Shown here: piece after piece, positions 52,706 to 60,958 of the stretch | Position numbering within the stretch: the first letter of the stretch is position 1 | Layout: each line of letters opens with the position of its first letter | Notes under the pieces: model-generated | Database searches by the model: none | What the model was told of the DNA's origin: nothing | Seen by the model: only the letters and a program-made list of their open reading frames with translations | Made by a program: the position numbers and the translations under genes | Assembly: GCA_052148715.1 (NCBI GenBank) | Contig: JBKQHQ010000230.1 | Coordinates: 68,007 to 132,006 of the forward strand | Direction: 5' to 3' | Origin: JBKQHQ01 sp052148715 | GTDB lineage: Bacteria; Pseudomonadota; Alphaproteobacteria; Rhizobiales; Xanthobacteraceae | Length of the DNA: 64,000 bases

Positions 52706-53959
52706 ATGATTCGACCGCGAACGATTCAATCGGTAAATCCCCGGCCGCTCGCCAACTATTCGGAGGCCACGGTCGCCGGCAACCTGATCTTTGCGGCCGG
52801 GCAGCTCGCGAGCGACTTCAAGACCGGAGTGCCGGCGGAGGCGAGGAAGCATCCGAACTTTCCGTTCTACGGATCCGACATCAAGCTGCAGACCGATTTC
52901 ATCCTCAAGAATCTTGCGCGGACCTTCGCGGCGGCTGGCTCCTCGCTTGAACGCGTGGTCAAGGCTCAGGTATTCCTCACCGACCTCAACGACTTCGCGG
53001 GCTTCGACGAAGTTTGGCGCCAGTATTTCAAGGTGCCGCCGCCGCGAACGACGGTCGGCACCACGGGCCTGTTGATCAGGGATACCTTGATCGAGATCGA
53101 CCTGATCGGGTCGGTGCCGGCCGAAGGCGGCGCAGCGCAGGCCGTCACGTCCGCCAACCCGAAACCGCTCGCGAACTATTCGGAAGCCGTTCGGGTGGGC
53201 GACCTCGTCTTCGCGGCCGGTCAGCTTGCGAGCGACTTCAAGACCGGCGTCGCGCCGGAGGCGAGGCGCGGCCCGAACTTTCCCTATTACGGATCGGACA
53301 TTCAACTTCAGACGGAATACATCCTCAAGAACCTGCAGCGGACCTTCGCGGCCGCGGGGAGCTCACTCGAACACGTCGTCAAAGCGCAGGTGTTCCTCGC
53401 CGATCTCAATGATTTCGCCGGCTTTGACCAAGCCTGGAAGAAGTACTTCAAGGTCCCGCCGCCACGGACGACCGTCGGAACCACTGGGCTCTTGGTTCGC
53501 GACACGCTCATCGAGATTGACCTCATCGGCTATGTCTCTCGCCCCGGCTTGCAGCACGAGGTCATCACCTCGGGGATCGCGAAGCCGATCGCGAACTATA
53601 GCGAAGCGTTCGCAATCGGCGACTACGTCTTCGCGGCGGGCCAGTTGGCCTCCGACTTCAAGACCGGGCTCGCGCCGGAGGCCCGCCGCGATCCGGCGTT
53701 TCCCTATTACGGCTCCGATATCAAGCTGCAGACCAGGTATGTCATGGAGAACTTGAAGCGGACCTTCGCCGCGGCAGGCAGCAGTCTCGAAAAGATCGTC
53801 AAGGCGCAAGTGTTCCTTACCGACCTCAACCACTTCGCCGGCTTCGACGAGGTTTGGAAGGAATACTTTGCCGTCCCACCACCGCGAACGACGGTCGGTA
53901 CGTCCGGCCTCCTCGTCAAGGACGCGCTGATCGAGATCGATCTTATCGGCGTGAGATAG
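52706..53959 (+). CDS. Protein of three tandem RidA (YjgF) domains
   Basis: A 417-residue cytoplasmic protein made of three near-identical RidA-like domains with a period of exactly 140 residues (N-Y-S-E-A at 17, 157 and 297; closing I-E-I-D-L-I-G near 135, 275 and 415). Each has F-A-A-G-Q-L-A-S-D-F-K-T-G, F-A-A-A-G-S-S-L-E and P-P-P-R-T-T-V-G-T, whose Arg matches the RidA carboxylate-binding Arg. Normal RidA is a homotrimer of about 130-residue chains, with active sites between chains; this protein could fold as a single-chain trimer. It follows the LIV operon by 81 bp with its own GGGAG site. Likely role: hydrolysis of a reactive enamine or imine in the same pathway. Confidence 0.88.
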   Translation: MIRPRTIQSVNPRPLANYSEATVAGNLIFAAGQLASDFKTGVPAEARKHPNFPFYGSDIKLQTDFILKNLARTFAAAGSSLERVVKAQVFLTDLNDFAGFDEVWRQYFKVPPPRTTVGTTGLLIRDTLIEIDLIGSVPAEGGAAQAVTSANPKPLANYSEAVRVGDLVFAAGQLASDFKTGVAPEARRGPNFPYYGSDIQLQTEYILKNLQRTFAAAGSSLEHVVKAQVFLADLNDFAGFDQAWKKYFKVPPPRTTVGTTGLLVRDTLIEIDLIGYVSRPGLQHEVITSGIAKPIANYSEAFAIGDYVFAAGQLASDFKTGLAPEARRDPAFPYYGSDIKLQTRYVMENLKRTFAAAGSSLEKIVKAQVFLTDLNHFAGFDEVWKEYFAVPPPRTTVGTSGLLVKDALIEIDLIGVR

Positions 53960-54085
53960 TGCGGCCACGACAAGATTCGAGCGCGCGCCATTCGCAGGTC
54001 TATTGCCGAGCCGCCTTAGAAGGCATCGTCGCGGCCGGAGTGCTTGATACCCGCCGTTCAGGCGCGATCAAGTGAGCTCTCGCCC

Positions 54086-54101
54086 CCGGCCCGACGGCCG
54101 G
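54086..54101. terminator. Short hairpin between convergent genes
   Basis: CCGGCC-CGAC-GGCCGG forms a perfect six-pair stem with a four-base loop between the triple-RidA gene and the convergent GGDEF-EAL gene. There is no T-tract. Confidence 0.3.
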
Positions 54102-54203
54102 ACGCGGGCCCAGGATGCGACGCCGCCGATTAACGCCGCTGTCGGCGTATTGCAGCACAAGACCCGCGAGCGTGTCCGAGGACTCGCGGAAAAGGCGCTT
54201 ATC

Positions 54204-56672
54204 TCACGCCGCGGTCAGGGCCTTGGCCCGCGGCAGCTCCGCGGTCTTGATCCGGCGCTCGCGCAAGAGCTCGGTCGTGTGCGCGGCACTGACTGGCCGG
54301 CTGAAGTAGAAGCCCTGGGCCTGCTCGCAGCCCGCCGAAGCCAGAAAACTCGCCTGCGCCTCGGTCTCCACCCCCTCGGCAATGAACTCGATGCCGAGCT
54401 CGCGCGCCAGTTGGATCGCGGTGCGAACCACGACGGCGCTGCGCCGTTCCGTCGTGACGCCGAAAACCAGCTCCTGCGCGATCTTGAGACGATTCACCGG
54501 ATAGGCGGTCAGGTAGTTGAGCGAGGAATAGCCGATACCGAAGTCGTCGAGCGCGATGCGAAGCCCTGACCGACGCAGCCGCTCCAGGGTGTCGCCGTAC
54601 TGCGCGCTCACCTCCATCAGCACACTCTCGGTCAACTCGACCTCCATGTGGCCGGGCATCACCTGCCAGCGGCTCAAGCTCTTGGCGATGTCGCGCTCAA
54701 GGCTGGCCGCGGCCTTGAACTGAACGGCGGAAAAGTTCACGGCAAGGATTTTCGGCGCGATGCCCGCGTCCTGCCAGGCACGGTATTGTCGGCAGGCTTC
54801 GTCAAAGGCCCACCGGCCGAGCGGCAAAATGCTGCCGCTGCGTTCCGCGATCGGAATGAACAGCGCGGGAGACACCGGCCCGCGCGTCGGATGGAACCAG
54901 CGAAGCAGCGCCTCCAGTCCGAGAATGCGGCCGGTCGCGAGCTCGACTTGCGGCTGATAGTAGAGCTCGAGCTCGCCTCGCTCGATTGCGCCGCGGAGCT
55001 CATCGGCGATCGTCACGCGCTCGTTCACCTGCTGACCAAGCTCGTGGCTGTGCATGCGGCAGCAGTTACGACCGTCCTCCTTGGCGCGGTAGAGCGCGAG
55101 GTCAGCCTGCACCATGACGGCGTCCGCGTTGGCGAGATCAGGCGCGTAGCGCGCGATGCCGATGCTGGCAGTCATGTGCACCACGGCGCCGTTAATCTCG
55201 TAGGGTGCGGCGACCGCGGTGCCGATCTTCCCGGCGAGCGTATCGGCCGGTGCCGCGTCGTCGACATCGCACTCGAGCACCGCGAACTCGTCGCCCCCGA
55301 AGCGCGCCACGAGATTGGTCGGCGGCACGGCCGCCCGCACTCGCTCGGCGACTTGCCGCAGCAACTCGTCGCCGAAGGCATGCCCGAGCGTGTCGTTGAC
55401 GTCCTTGAAATGGTCGAGGTCGAAATAGAGGACGGCGAAACCTTTGCCGCCGAGGCGCGCTTGCGCAAAGACGGCGCTGAGACGATCGAAGAAGACCCGC
55501 CGGTTGGCGAGCCCCGTCAATACATCCGTTTGCGCCAGCTCGAAAACGCGGCGGTTGGCCAGCTCGAGCCGGCGCGAGTGACGGCTCGTGAAGCCGATAT
55601 AGGCGACAATGATTGCGGTCACGACGATACCCGCCACGACCACGGTCAGAGCACGGCCGTAGCTGACGGCGAGGCGGCCGCCGCCGACGGGCGTCGCCGA
55701 CAGCGTCCAGCTGGCGTCGCCGACTTTGAGCGTGCCCGTCCAGCGGGGATCGGCCGACGACGCCGTGGGCCGCCGCTTGGCGAGCGATACCGCGGAGAGG
55801 CCGGGCTCGGAGCCGCGGATGGAAAGCGTATCGAGACCCGAAGCGGCGGAGTAGATGTCGACGTTGATTCGGGACGACGCGATCGGCGCGACGACGGCCT
55901 CCAGCAGCTGCGGCAGCTCGAACAGACCGATAATGAAGCCCGCAATATTGCGGCGCCGGTCCGCGACCGAGTCGCGCGACGTGCCTTTGACGTAGACGGG
56001 CACGGCGACGAAGATCCCATTCAGGTCGTTCCTGAGAAACAACGAGACCGCGGGCAGCGCCGCGATGACGTCGTGATCGCGAGCGCGCTCCAGCGTGGTG
56101 CGCCGCGCCTCGTCAGACGCGAGGTCAAAGCCGTAGAACTTCGAGGTCTTCGGCACTGTCGAGTAGAGTATCGGGTAGTATTCGTTGGCCTCGGCCGCGG
56201 GCACCAGAGCGCCGTCCGCCGCGCGCGATTGGAAGTGGTAGCCGACGACGCCGTCCTCGAGAGCCGCGTTTTCGTATTCCGCGCGGTCCTTGCGGCGAAC
56301 CCTCGGCGCCCAGTTGACGCGCAGGATACCAGGGTGTTCCTCGAACAGGCGCCTGCTGAAAACCTCGAACTCGCTGCGGGTAATCTCGTCGTTGGCGGAC
56401 TCAAAGAACGTGCGCAACGCCTTTAGCCGGCCGAGATACTCGTCGACCCCGTTCTGCAGGGCCATGGCCTGACTCTTGGCCGCGGCCGCGAACTCGACTG
56501 TCGCGACCCAGCACTCCCACCGGCCGACGACGTAGGCCGCCACGAACGAGAATAGGAGCCCGGCGCTCGCCGCAAGCAGCATCGTGCGGGTAAACTCGAG
56601 CCCCGTTAGTGCGCGAACGAACCGCTCGGCGGCACGCACTTTCCCGTTTCGCTCTCTCCCGCGGGCGCTCAC
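54204..56672 (-). CDS. CHASE-GGDEF-EAL cyclic-di-GMP protein
   Basis: An 822-residue membrane sensor starting at GTG 56672 (A-A-G-G-G-G upstream). Membrane segments at about 29-50 and 343-362 flank a periplasmic CHASE domain (N-E-Y-Y-P-I-L-Y, F-D-L-A-S-D-E-A-R-R). The GGDEF site G-G-D-E-F is intact at 459-463; the RxxD inhibitory site is absent. The EAL domain has its catalytic set: Glu587 of E-A-L, Asn646, Glu682, Asp709-Asp710, Lys730, Glu766 and Gln786. Both synthesis and breakdown of c-di-GMP are therefore possible. It is divergent from a LIV-type receptor gene across a structured 308-bp region. Confidence 0.9.
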   Translation of the reverse strand: MSARGRERNGKVRAAERFVRALTGLEFTRTMLLAASAGLLFSFVAAYVVGRWECWVATVEFAAAAKSQAMALQNGVDEYLGRLKALRTFFESANDEITRSEFEVFSRRLFEEHPGILRVNWAPRVRRKDRAEYENAALEDGVVGYHFQSRAADGALVPAAEANEYYPILYSTVPKTSKFYGFDLASDEARRTTLERARDHDVIAALPAVSLFLRNDLNGIFVAVPVYVKGTSRDSVADRRRNIAGFIIGLFELPQLLEAVVAPIASSRINVDIYSAASGLDTLSIRGSEPGLSAVSLAKRRPTASSADPRWTGTLKVGDASWTLSATPVGGGRLAVSYGRALTVVVAGIVVTAIIVAYIGFTSRHSRRLELANRRVFELAQTDVLTGLANRRVFFDRLSAVFAQARLGGKGFAVLYFDLDHFKDVNDTLGHAFGDELLRQVAERVRAAVPPTNLVARFGGDEFAVLECDVDDAAPADTLAGKIGTAVAAPYEINGAVVHMTASIGIARYAPDLANADAVMVQADLALYRAKEDGRNCCRMHSHELGQQVNERVTIADELRGAIERGELELYYQPQVELATGRILGLEALLRWFHPTRGPVSPALFIPIAERSGSILPLGRWAFDEACRQYRAWQDAGIAPKILAVNFSAVQFKAAASLERDIAKSLSRWQVMPGHMEVELTESVLMEVSAQYGDTLERLRRSGLRIALDDFGIGYSSLNYLTAYPVNRLKIAQELVFGVTTERRSAVVVRTAIQLARELGIEFIAEGVETEAQASFLASAGCEQAQGFYFSRPVSAAHTTELLRERRIKTAELPRAKALTAA

Positions 56673-56980
56673 TAAGTAAATCCCCTTCTGGTCGGAAAAT
56701 CACACACGCCGAGCCGTAGCCGTTGCATCGAAGAAATAGACTAGACGTATTAATTCCTCGCTTTGCGTCGCATCGGCCAAGAAAGGCGCCCACCATCCAA
56801 CCCCGATACTTGTCGCTTTTCTTGGCGATTGGTGTGCGTTCCGTAAAGAGATTACGGAAAAACCAATGCGGGGCTCGCCGTTCCAGGCGGCACAAGCGTC
56901 ATTCGTAATTAAGAACTGGCGCAACCGTCGCCGCAATTAAGGACATCTTCACTCCGAAAGGCATATTTTGCCGCGCGGGG
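56673..56980. promoter_or_regulatory. Divergent region with nested inverted repeat
   Basis: The gap between the GGDEF-EAL and receptor genes is A/T-richer than its surroundings. It contains TTCCGTAA (56839-56846) and TTACGGAA (56852-56859) as perfect eight-base arms, enclosed by ATTGGT (56828-56833) and ACCAAT (56862-56867). It may be an operator or a structured leader. Confidence 0.5.
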
Positions 56981-58177
56981 ATGATTTCCGGGATCTTGCA
57001 GCAACTGACCGTGAACAAATTCAGCATCGCCGTCGCCGCGGTCTTGACTTGCATGGCCGTCGTGACCTCGGTCATTTCCAGGGCTGCCGAACTCACCGGC
57101 GCCGGTATCATCGTATTCGGACAGGCGGCGGCACTCCAAGGCCCGGCCTCCGCGCTCGGTCGCGGCATGCAGACCGGCATCAAGGCTGCCTTCAATGAGA
57201 TCAACGCCAAAGGGGGCGTGCGCGGCCGCAAGCTCGAGCTGATAAGCTTGGACGATGGCTACGAACCCGATCGTTCCGTCGCCCAGACCAAGAAATTGAT
57301 CGAAGAGCACAAGGTCTTTGCGTTGATCGGCGCCGTCGGGACGCCGACCGCGACCGCGACCGTTCCGATCGCGCGAGCCGGCAACGTGCCTTTCATCGGG
57401 CCGTTCACGGGCGCCGAATTTCTACGCGACCCGGCTCTCGACAACGTCATCAATATCCGCGCGAGCTACGGCGCCGAGACCGAGGCGTGGGTGAAGCACC
57501 TCACCGAGGACCTGAACATCAAGGAGATCGGCATCTTCTATCAGGACGATTCCTTCGGTCGGGCGGGTCTCGCCGGCGTCAAGAAAGCATTGGACAAACG
57601 CGGCATGGAGCTCGTTGCGGAAGGTACCTTCGAGCGCAACACGATAGCGGTGCAGCCGGCGCTGCTCGCACTCAGACGCGCGGAGCCCGAGGCGGTGGTC
57701 ATGGTCGGGCCATACAAGCCGTGCGCCGAGTTCATCCGGCTCGCGCGAAAGAGCCGCTTCAACCCGATCTTCGTCAACATCTCCTTCGTCGGTGCCAGCG
57801 CGCTCGCAACAGAGCTCGGACCCGACGGCGCGGGCGTGATCGTTTCGCAGGTGGTGCCGTTTCCATGGGACACCTCCCTTAAAGTGGTCGCTCATTACCG
57901 CGCGGCAATTAAGGCGCTCGATCCAACGGCGGCGCCGGATTTCGTTTCACTCGAGGGATATCTTGCCGGCCGTCTCGCGATCGCGGCGCTCGACAAGGCC
58001 GGTGCGAACCCCTCCCGCGAAGCATTGATCAAGACCATCAAGGATGTCGGCAGGTTCGACATCGACGGGCTGATCATGACCTTCGGCCCGAACAAGAACG
58101 AAGGCCTGGACCAAGTTTTTCTGACCGTCATCCAACCCGACGGCACTTTCAAGGCGGTCCAAAGACTCAACATGTGA
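56981..58177 (+). CDS. LIV-type ABC solute-binding protein
   Basis: A 398-residue periplasmic receptor with an N-terminal signal (hydrophobic core at about 15-32). It shows A-L-Q-G-P-A-S-A-L-G-R-G-M, F-N-E-I-N-A-K-G-G-V-R-G-R and F-Y-Q-D-D-S-F-G-R-A-G. A GTG at 57011 is an alternative start. There are no transporter genes with it. Because it is divergent from a CHASE-domain c-di-GMP sensor, it might present a ligand to that sensor, but this is inference. Confidence 0.85.
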   Translation: MISGILQQLTVNKFSIAVAAVLTCMAVVTSVISRAAELTGAGIIVFGQAAALQGPASALGRGMQTGIKAAFNEINAKGGVRGRKLELISLDDGYEPDRSVAQTKKLIEEHKVFALIGAVGTPTATATVPIARAGNVPFIGPFTGAEFLRDPALDNVINIRASYGAETEAWVKHLTEDLNIKEIGIFYQDDSFGRAGLAGVKKALDKRGMELVAEGTFERNTIAVQPALLALRRAEPEAVVMVGPYKPCAEFIRLARKSRFNPIFVNISFVGASALATELGPDGAGVIVSQVVPFPWDTSLKVVAHYRAAIKALDPTAAPDFVSLEGYLAGRLAIAALDKAGANPSREALIKTIKDVGRFDIDGLIMTFGPNKNEGLDQVFLTVIQPDGTFKAVQRLNM

Positions 58178-58235
58178 AGCTTTGCGATCAGGGATGATTG
58201 CGTGCCGCGATCTGTAGATATCGGCGGCCAGCGCG

Positions 58236-59246
58236 TCAGTCTCCGCGCTCGAGGATTTCATTCACTTCGACCGCGCGACCCTCGCCGGCGCTCCACACCC
58301 CAGCCTTGATGACGGCGAGATTGCGCGACGCCCACCAGCCGTCCGTTTCCGGCTTGGCGCCGGTGCGGATGCAATGGGCGAATTCGTCCAGCTCCTCGCG
58401 GATCGTGTCGTTACTTTCGGTCGAGACCATGCGCGGCTTGGTCTCTCCGCGATTGAGATGGCGCAGGCCGGAAAACAGGTCGTAGTACGCGCTCGCCTCC
58501 TTGCCGTAGATGTTCATCATGTAGAATTCCGACGCCGATGCGTAGGAGGCGGTGAGATTGGAAATCGCGCCGCTCTCGTGCTCCAGGATCAGGTTGGCGA
58601 CATCCGGATTGTCTCCGGGCAGGACGAGTTGCGCCGACATGCCGGACACGCGTTTCACCGGGCCCATCAGCATTTCCAGCACGTCGACGTAGTGGATGCC
58701 GATCTGCAGCATCACGCCGCCGGGCATGCCGGCCGACTGGTAGCGCCAGGAGCTCAGATCGATCTTGCCGAGCCGATCGCGGCTGATGTTGCCCTCGGCC
58801 TGCACGAGCCTGCCGAAGCGGCCGGCGTCGATCTCGGCCTTGATCCAGCGGAAATGGCTTTCGCGCCGCCGCTGGTAGCCGAGCGAAAGCACCACGCCGG
58901 CCTTTTCGCATGCGCGCGCAATCTCCTGGCCTTCACGCACCGTGTTCGCGATCGGCTTGTCGAGAAAAACGTGCTTGCCGGCTTGCGCCGCCATGCGGGT
59001 GGTCTCGAGATGCGCGTTGTTGGGTGTGGTATTGATGATGGCCTCGATCTCGGGGTTGGCGAGGATCGTCTCGTAGCTCTTGAACACCTGACACCCGTAT
59101 TTCGCCGCGAAGGCGCGCCGCTTGTCCTCCGAACGGGTGTAGCAGGACATGATCTTCAGTTTCCCCGAGCGCTGAATCGCGTCGGCAAGGACGTCCGACC
59201 ACCAGCCCATCCCAACGCAAGCGACGCGAAGCGGCTCGAATGTCAT
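58236..59246 (-). CDS. Gfo/Idh/MocA-family NAD(P)-dependent oxidoreductase
   Basis: A 336-residue dehydrogenase. The Rossmann start is V-A-C-V-G-M-G-W-W-S and the E-K-P catalytic-lysine motif appears as L-D-K-P-I-A-N-T. The C-terminal sheet domain has G-G-V-M-L-Q-I-G-I-H-Y-V-D, where His is the usual active-site residue. Members act on sugars, inositols or phthalate dihydrodiols. It is on the same strand as, and 28 bp downstream of, the GlcG-like gene, probably in one transcript. Confidence 0.86.
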   Translation of the reverse strand: MTFEPLRVACVGMGWWSDVLADAIQRSGKLKIMSCYTRSEDKRRAFAAKYGCQVFKSYETILANPEIEAIINTTPNNAHLETTRMAAQAGKHVFLDKPIANTVREGQEIARACEKAGVVLSLGYQRRRESHFRWIKAEIDAGRFGRLVQAEGNISRDRLGKIDLSSWRYQSAGMPGGVMLQIGIHYVDVLEMLMGPVKRVSGMSAQLVLPGDNPDVANLILEHESGAISNLTASYASASEFYMMNIYGKEASAYYDLFSGLRHLNRGETKPRMVSTESNDTIREELDEFAHCIRTGAKPETDGWWASRNLAVIKAGVWSAGEGRAVEVNEILERGD

Positions 59247-59274
59247 ACCCGCGCTACCTTCTTTGCCGTGAATG

Positions 59275-59727
59275 TCACTTGGTTTCGAGCCGCCAACTCG
59301 CGCCGATCGATTCGACAGCCTCCTGCGCGATGCGCTCGTCAGTGGCCCAGTCGCCGCCGGCTAGTCCGATCCCGCCGATGCATTCACCGTCCATAATGAT
59401 CGGGCAGCCGCCCTCCATTGCGGTCCAGCGCTCGGGGCCGGCGGCAAGCGCGAGGCCGAGTGCGTGCGCGACGTCCAGCGGTTGCGCTTGCGCGCCGCGG
59501 GCAGAAGTCAGCCGCTTGTTGGAAGCCGCGCATACCGCTTTGGTGGTGGCCGAATGAACGGAGTGAAACCGTCCCCCGTCCATGCGCTCGAGCAGCATCA
59601 GATGCCCGCCCGCATCCACAATGGCGACCGAAACCGCAATGCCGGCCTCTCTGGCCTTGCCAATCGCGGTCGACATCATCTTTCGGGCGCCATCGCTGGT
59701 GAGACGCTTCGTATTTGCGACATACAT
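59275..59727 (-). CDS. GlcG/HbpS-family protein
   Basis: A 150-residue protein starting at ATG 59727 (GGAGG nine bases upstream); an in-frame extension to 59868 is unlikely. Family marks: V-A-I-V-D-A-G-G-H-L-M-L-L-E-R-M-D-G and the C-terminal G-G-I-G-L-A-G-G-D-W-A-T-D-E-R-I-A. The family includes heme-binding HbpS and glycolate-locus GlcG and is often encoded next to catabolic oxidoreductases; a chaperone or ligand-binding role is suspected. It precedes the Gfo/Idh gene in transcription. Confidence 0.83.
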   Translation of the reverse strand: MYVANTKRLTSDGARKMMSTAIGKAREAGIAVSVAIVDAGGHLMLLERMDGGRFHSVHSATTKAVCAASNKRLTSARGAQAQPLDVAHALGLALAAGPERWTAMEGGCPIIMDGECIGGIGLAGGDWATDERIAQEAVESIGASWRLETK

Positions 59728-59943
59728 CGGATTGGTCCTCCATGCGAACCTCTGCGGCCATCGTCCGCGAAGGCGGAGGCCGACGACGTCATTTTTATCG
59801 GCATTATTAGCGTGCCGGTCATTGTTACACCAATCTAACTGGGAAGCTGCCATATGGCCCGTCACCAACCACGGCTAGTATGGTCTGCCTCGCGGGGCAG
59901 TCCGTGCCGCCCGCGACATCTGAGTTAACTGGCGGAGATGACC

Positions 59944-60687
59944 ATGTGCCTCGACTGTGGCGATATCGCCGGCCGGCAAAGCTACTTGCCAAGACGAAGC
60001 GTCCTGAAGTTTGCGGCGGCTTTTGCGGCAGGCGCCGCCTTTCCCCGCCTCGCGTTCGGGAAGGAGCCCGTGGTCCCGCCGAAGGCGGAGAACGTCGTTT
60101 CTCCGGATGTGGCGCTGCAGCGGCTGATGGCGGGCAACAGGCGTTATGTCGACGGCGTGGCGAGGCGGCACGATTTCGAGCACGAGCGCGAGGCCCTGAC
60201 GAGGGGCCAGAACCCGATCGCCGGCATTCTGAGCTGCGCCGATTCCCGCGTCGCGCCGGAATATGCCTTCGATACGGGCCGAGGCGATTTGTTCGTTTGC
60301 CGCTTGGCCGGCAATTTTGCCAATGACGATGTCATCGCCAGCTTTGAATACGCCGTGCAGAATCTCAACACGCCGCTGCTCATGGTGCTCGGGCACACGG
60401 CATGCGGTGCGATCGACGCCGCGGTCAAATCCGTCAGAGATGGTGTCGCGCTCCCGGGCCATCTCTCGTCGCTCGTGACCGGCCTCACTCCGGCAGTCAA
60501 AGCCGCCCTCGATCAGCCCGGGCCCACGGTGGAGCTCGCGGTGAAGCAGAACGTCATTCTCAACGTCGAAAGGCTCAAGCGGGCCACCCCTATCATCAGC
60601 CAGTTCGTCGAAGCGAAGAAAGTCCGCGTCGTCGGCGCGATCTACCACCTCGACAGCGGCCGGATCGAACCGACGGGCGACGCCTGA
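59944..60687 (+). CDS. Tat-exported beta-carbonic anhydrase
   Basis: A 247-residue zinc enzyme interconverting CO2 and bicarbonate. GGAG at 59934-59937 is six bases before the ATG at 59944, deciding that start over 59938. The N-terminus has C-L-D-C and then a Tat-like signal (P-R-R-S-V-L-K-F-A-A, Arg17-Arg18). Zinc ligands are Cys98, His151 and Cys154 (S-C-A-D-S-R; G-H-T-A-C-G-A); the Asp100-Arg102 pair is intact. Most bacterial beta-class enzymes are cytoplasmic, so the Tat-like export signal is notable. It stands alone between the GlcG-like and caspase genes. Confidence 0.86.
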   Translation: MCLDCGDIAGRQSYLPRRSVLKFAAAFAAGAAFPRLAFGKEPVVPPKAENVVSPDVALQRLMAGNRRYVDGVARRHDFEHEREALTRGQNPIAGILSCADSRVAPEYAFDTGRGDLFVCRLAGNFANDDVIASFEYAVQNLNTPLLMVLGHTACGAIDAAVKSVRDGVALPGHLSSLVTGLTPAVKAALDQPGPTVELAVKQNVILNVERLKRATPIISQFVEAKKVRVVGAIYHLDSGRIEPTGDA

Positions 60688-60725
60688 CAGGAAATCGGCT
60701 CGCTACCGGCTGGCTGGGGATAGGC

Positions 60726-60878
60726 TCAAGGTTCCGCGCTGGACCGACACCCCATTTCGATCCTGTAGCCGATCCGCCCCAGCCACGTTTGCGGCTGATA
60801 ACAAAGAAGTTTGATCTCGCTGACGCCGCCGTCGGGGCAGTACTTGGAGGTCCGCAACCCAAATCCCTGCATCTTCAT
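60726..60878 (-). CDS. Possible 50-residue Cys-rich small protein
   Basis: A short open frame starting M-K-M-Q-G-F-G-L-R-T-S-K-Y-C and containing C-Y-Q-P-Q-T-W-L-G-R-I-G. Its composition is balanced and unlike the Arg-rich noise frames around it, and the frame extends further upstream without a stop. It lies between the carbonic anhydrase stop and the FGE-caspase stop, on the caspase strand. No good ribosome site is seen, so it may be a decayed gene tail. Confidence 0.25.
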   Translation of the reverse strand: MKMQGFGLRTSKYCPDGGVSEIKLLCYQPQTWLGRIGYRIEMGCRSSAEP

Positions 60879-60958
60879 GCAAGTTTCCACTTCGCCCGCC
60901 AGCAATGCCGGCTCTTGGGGCGCTCGATCTTGGTCGGCCGCACTGTTGACGACGGATG

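Noticed and set aside
52706..53959. Triple RidA gene considered as an assembly duplication artefact
   Set aside because: The three units differ at many positions (for example A-R-K-H-P-N, A-R-R-G-P-N, A-R-R-D-P-A) while keeping frame and period, so they are real diverged copies.
54648..56426. Long plus-strand open frame opposite the GGDEF-EAL gene
   Set aside because: The minus strand encodes intact CHASE, GGDEF and EAL domains; the opposite frame is a GC-driven shadow.
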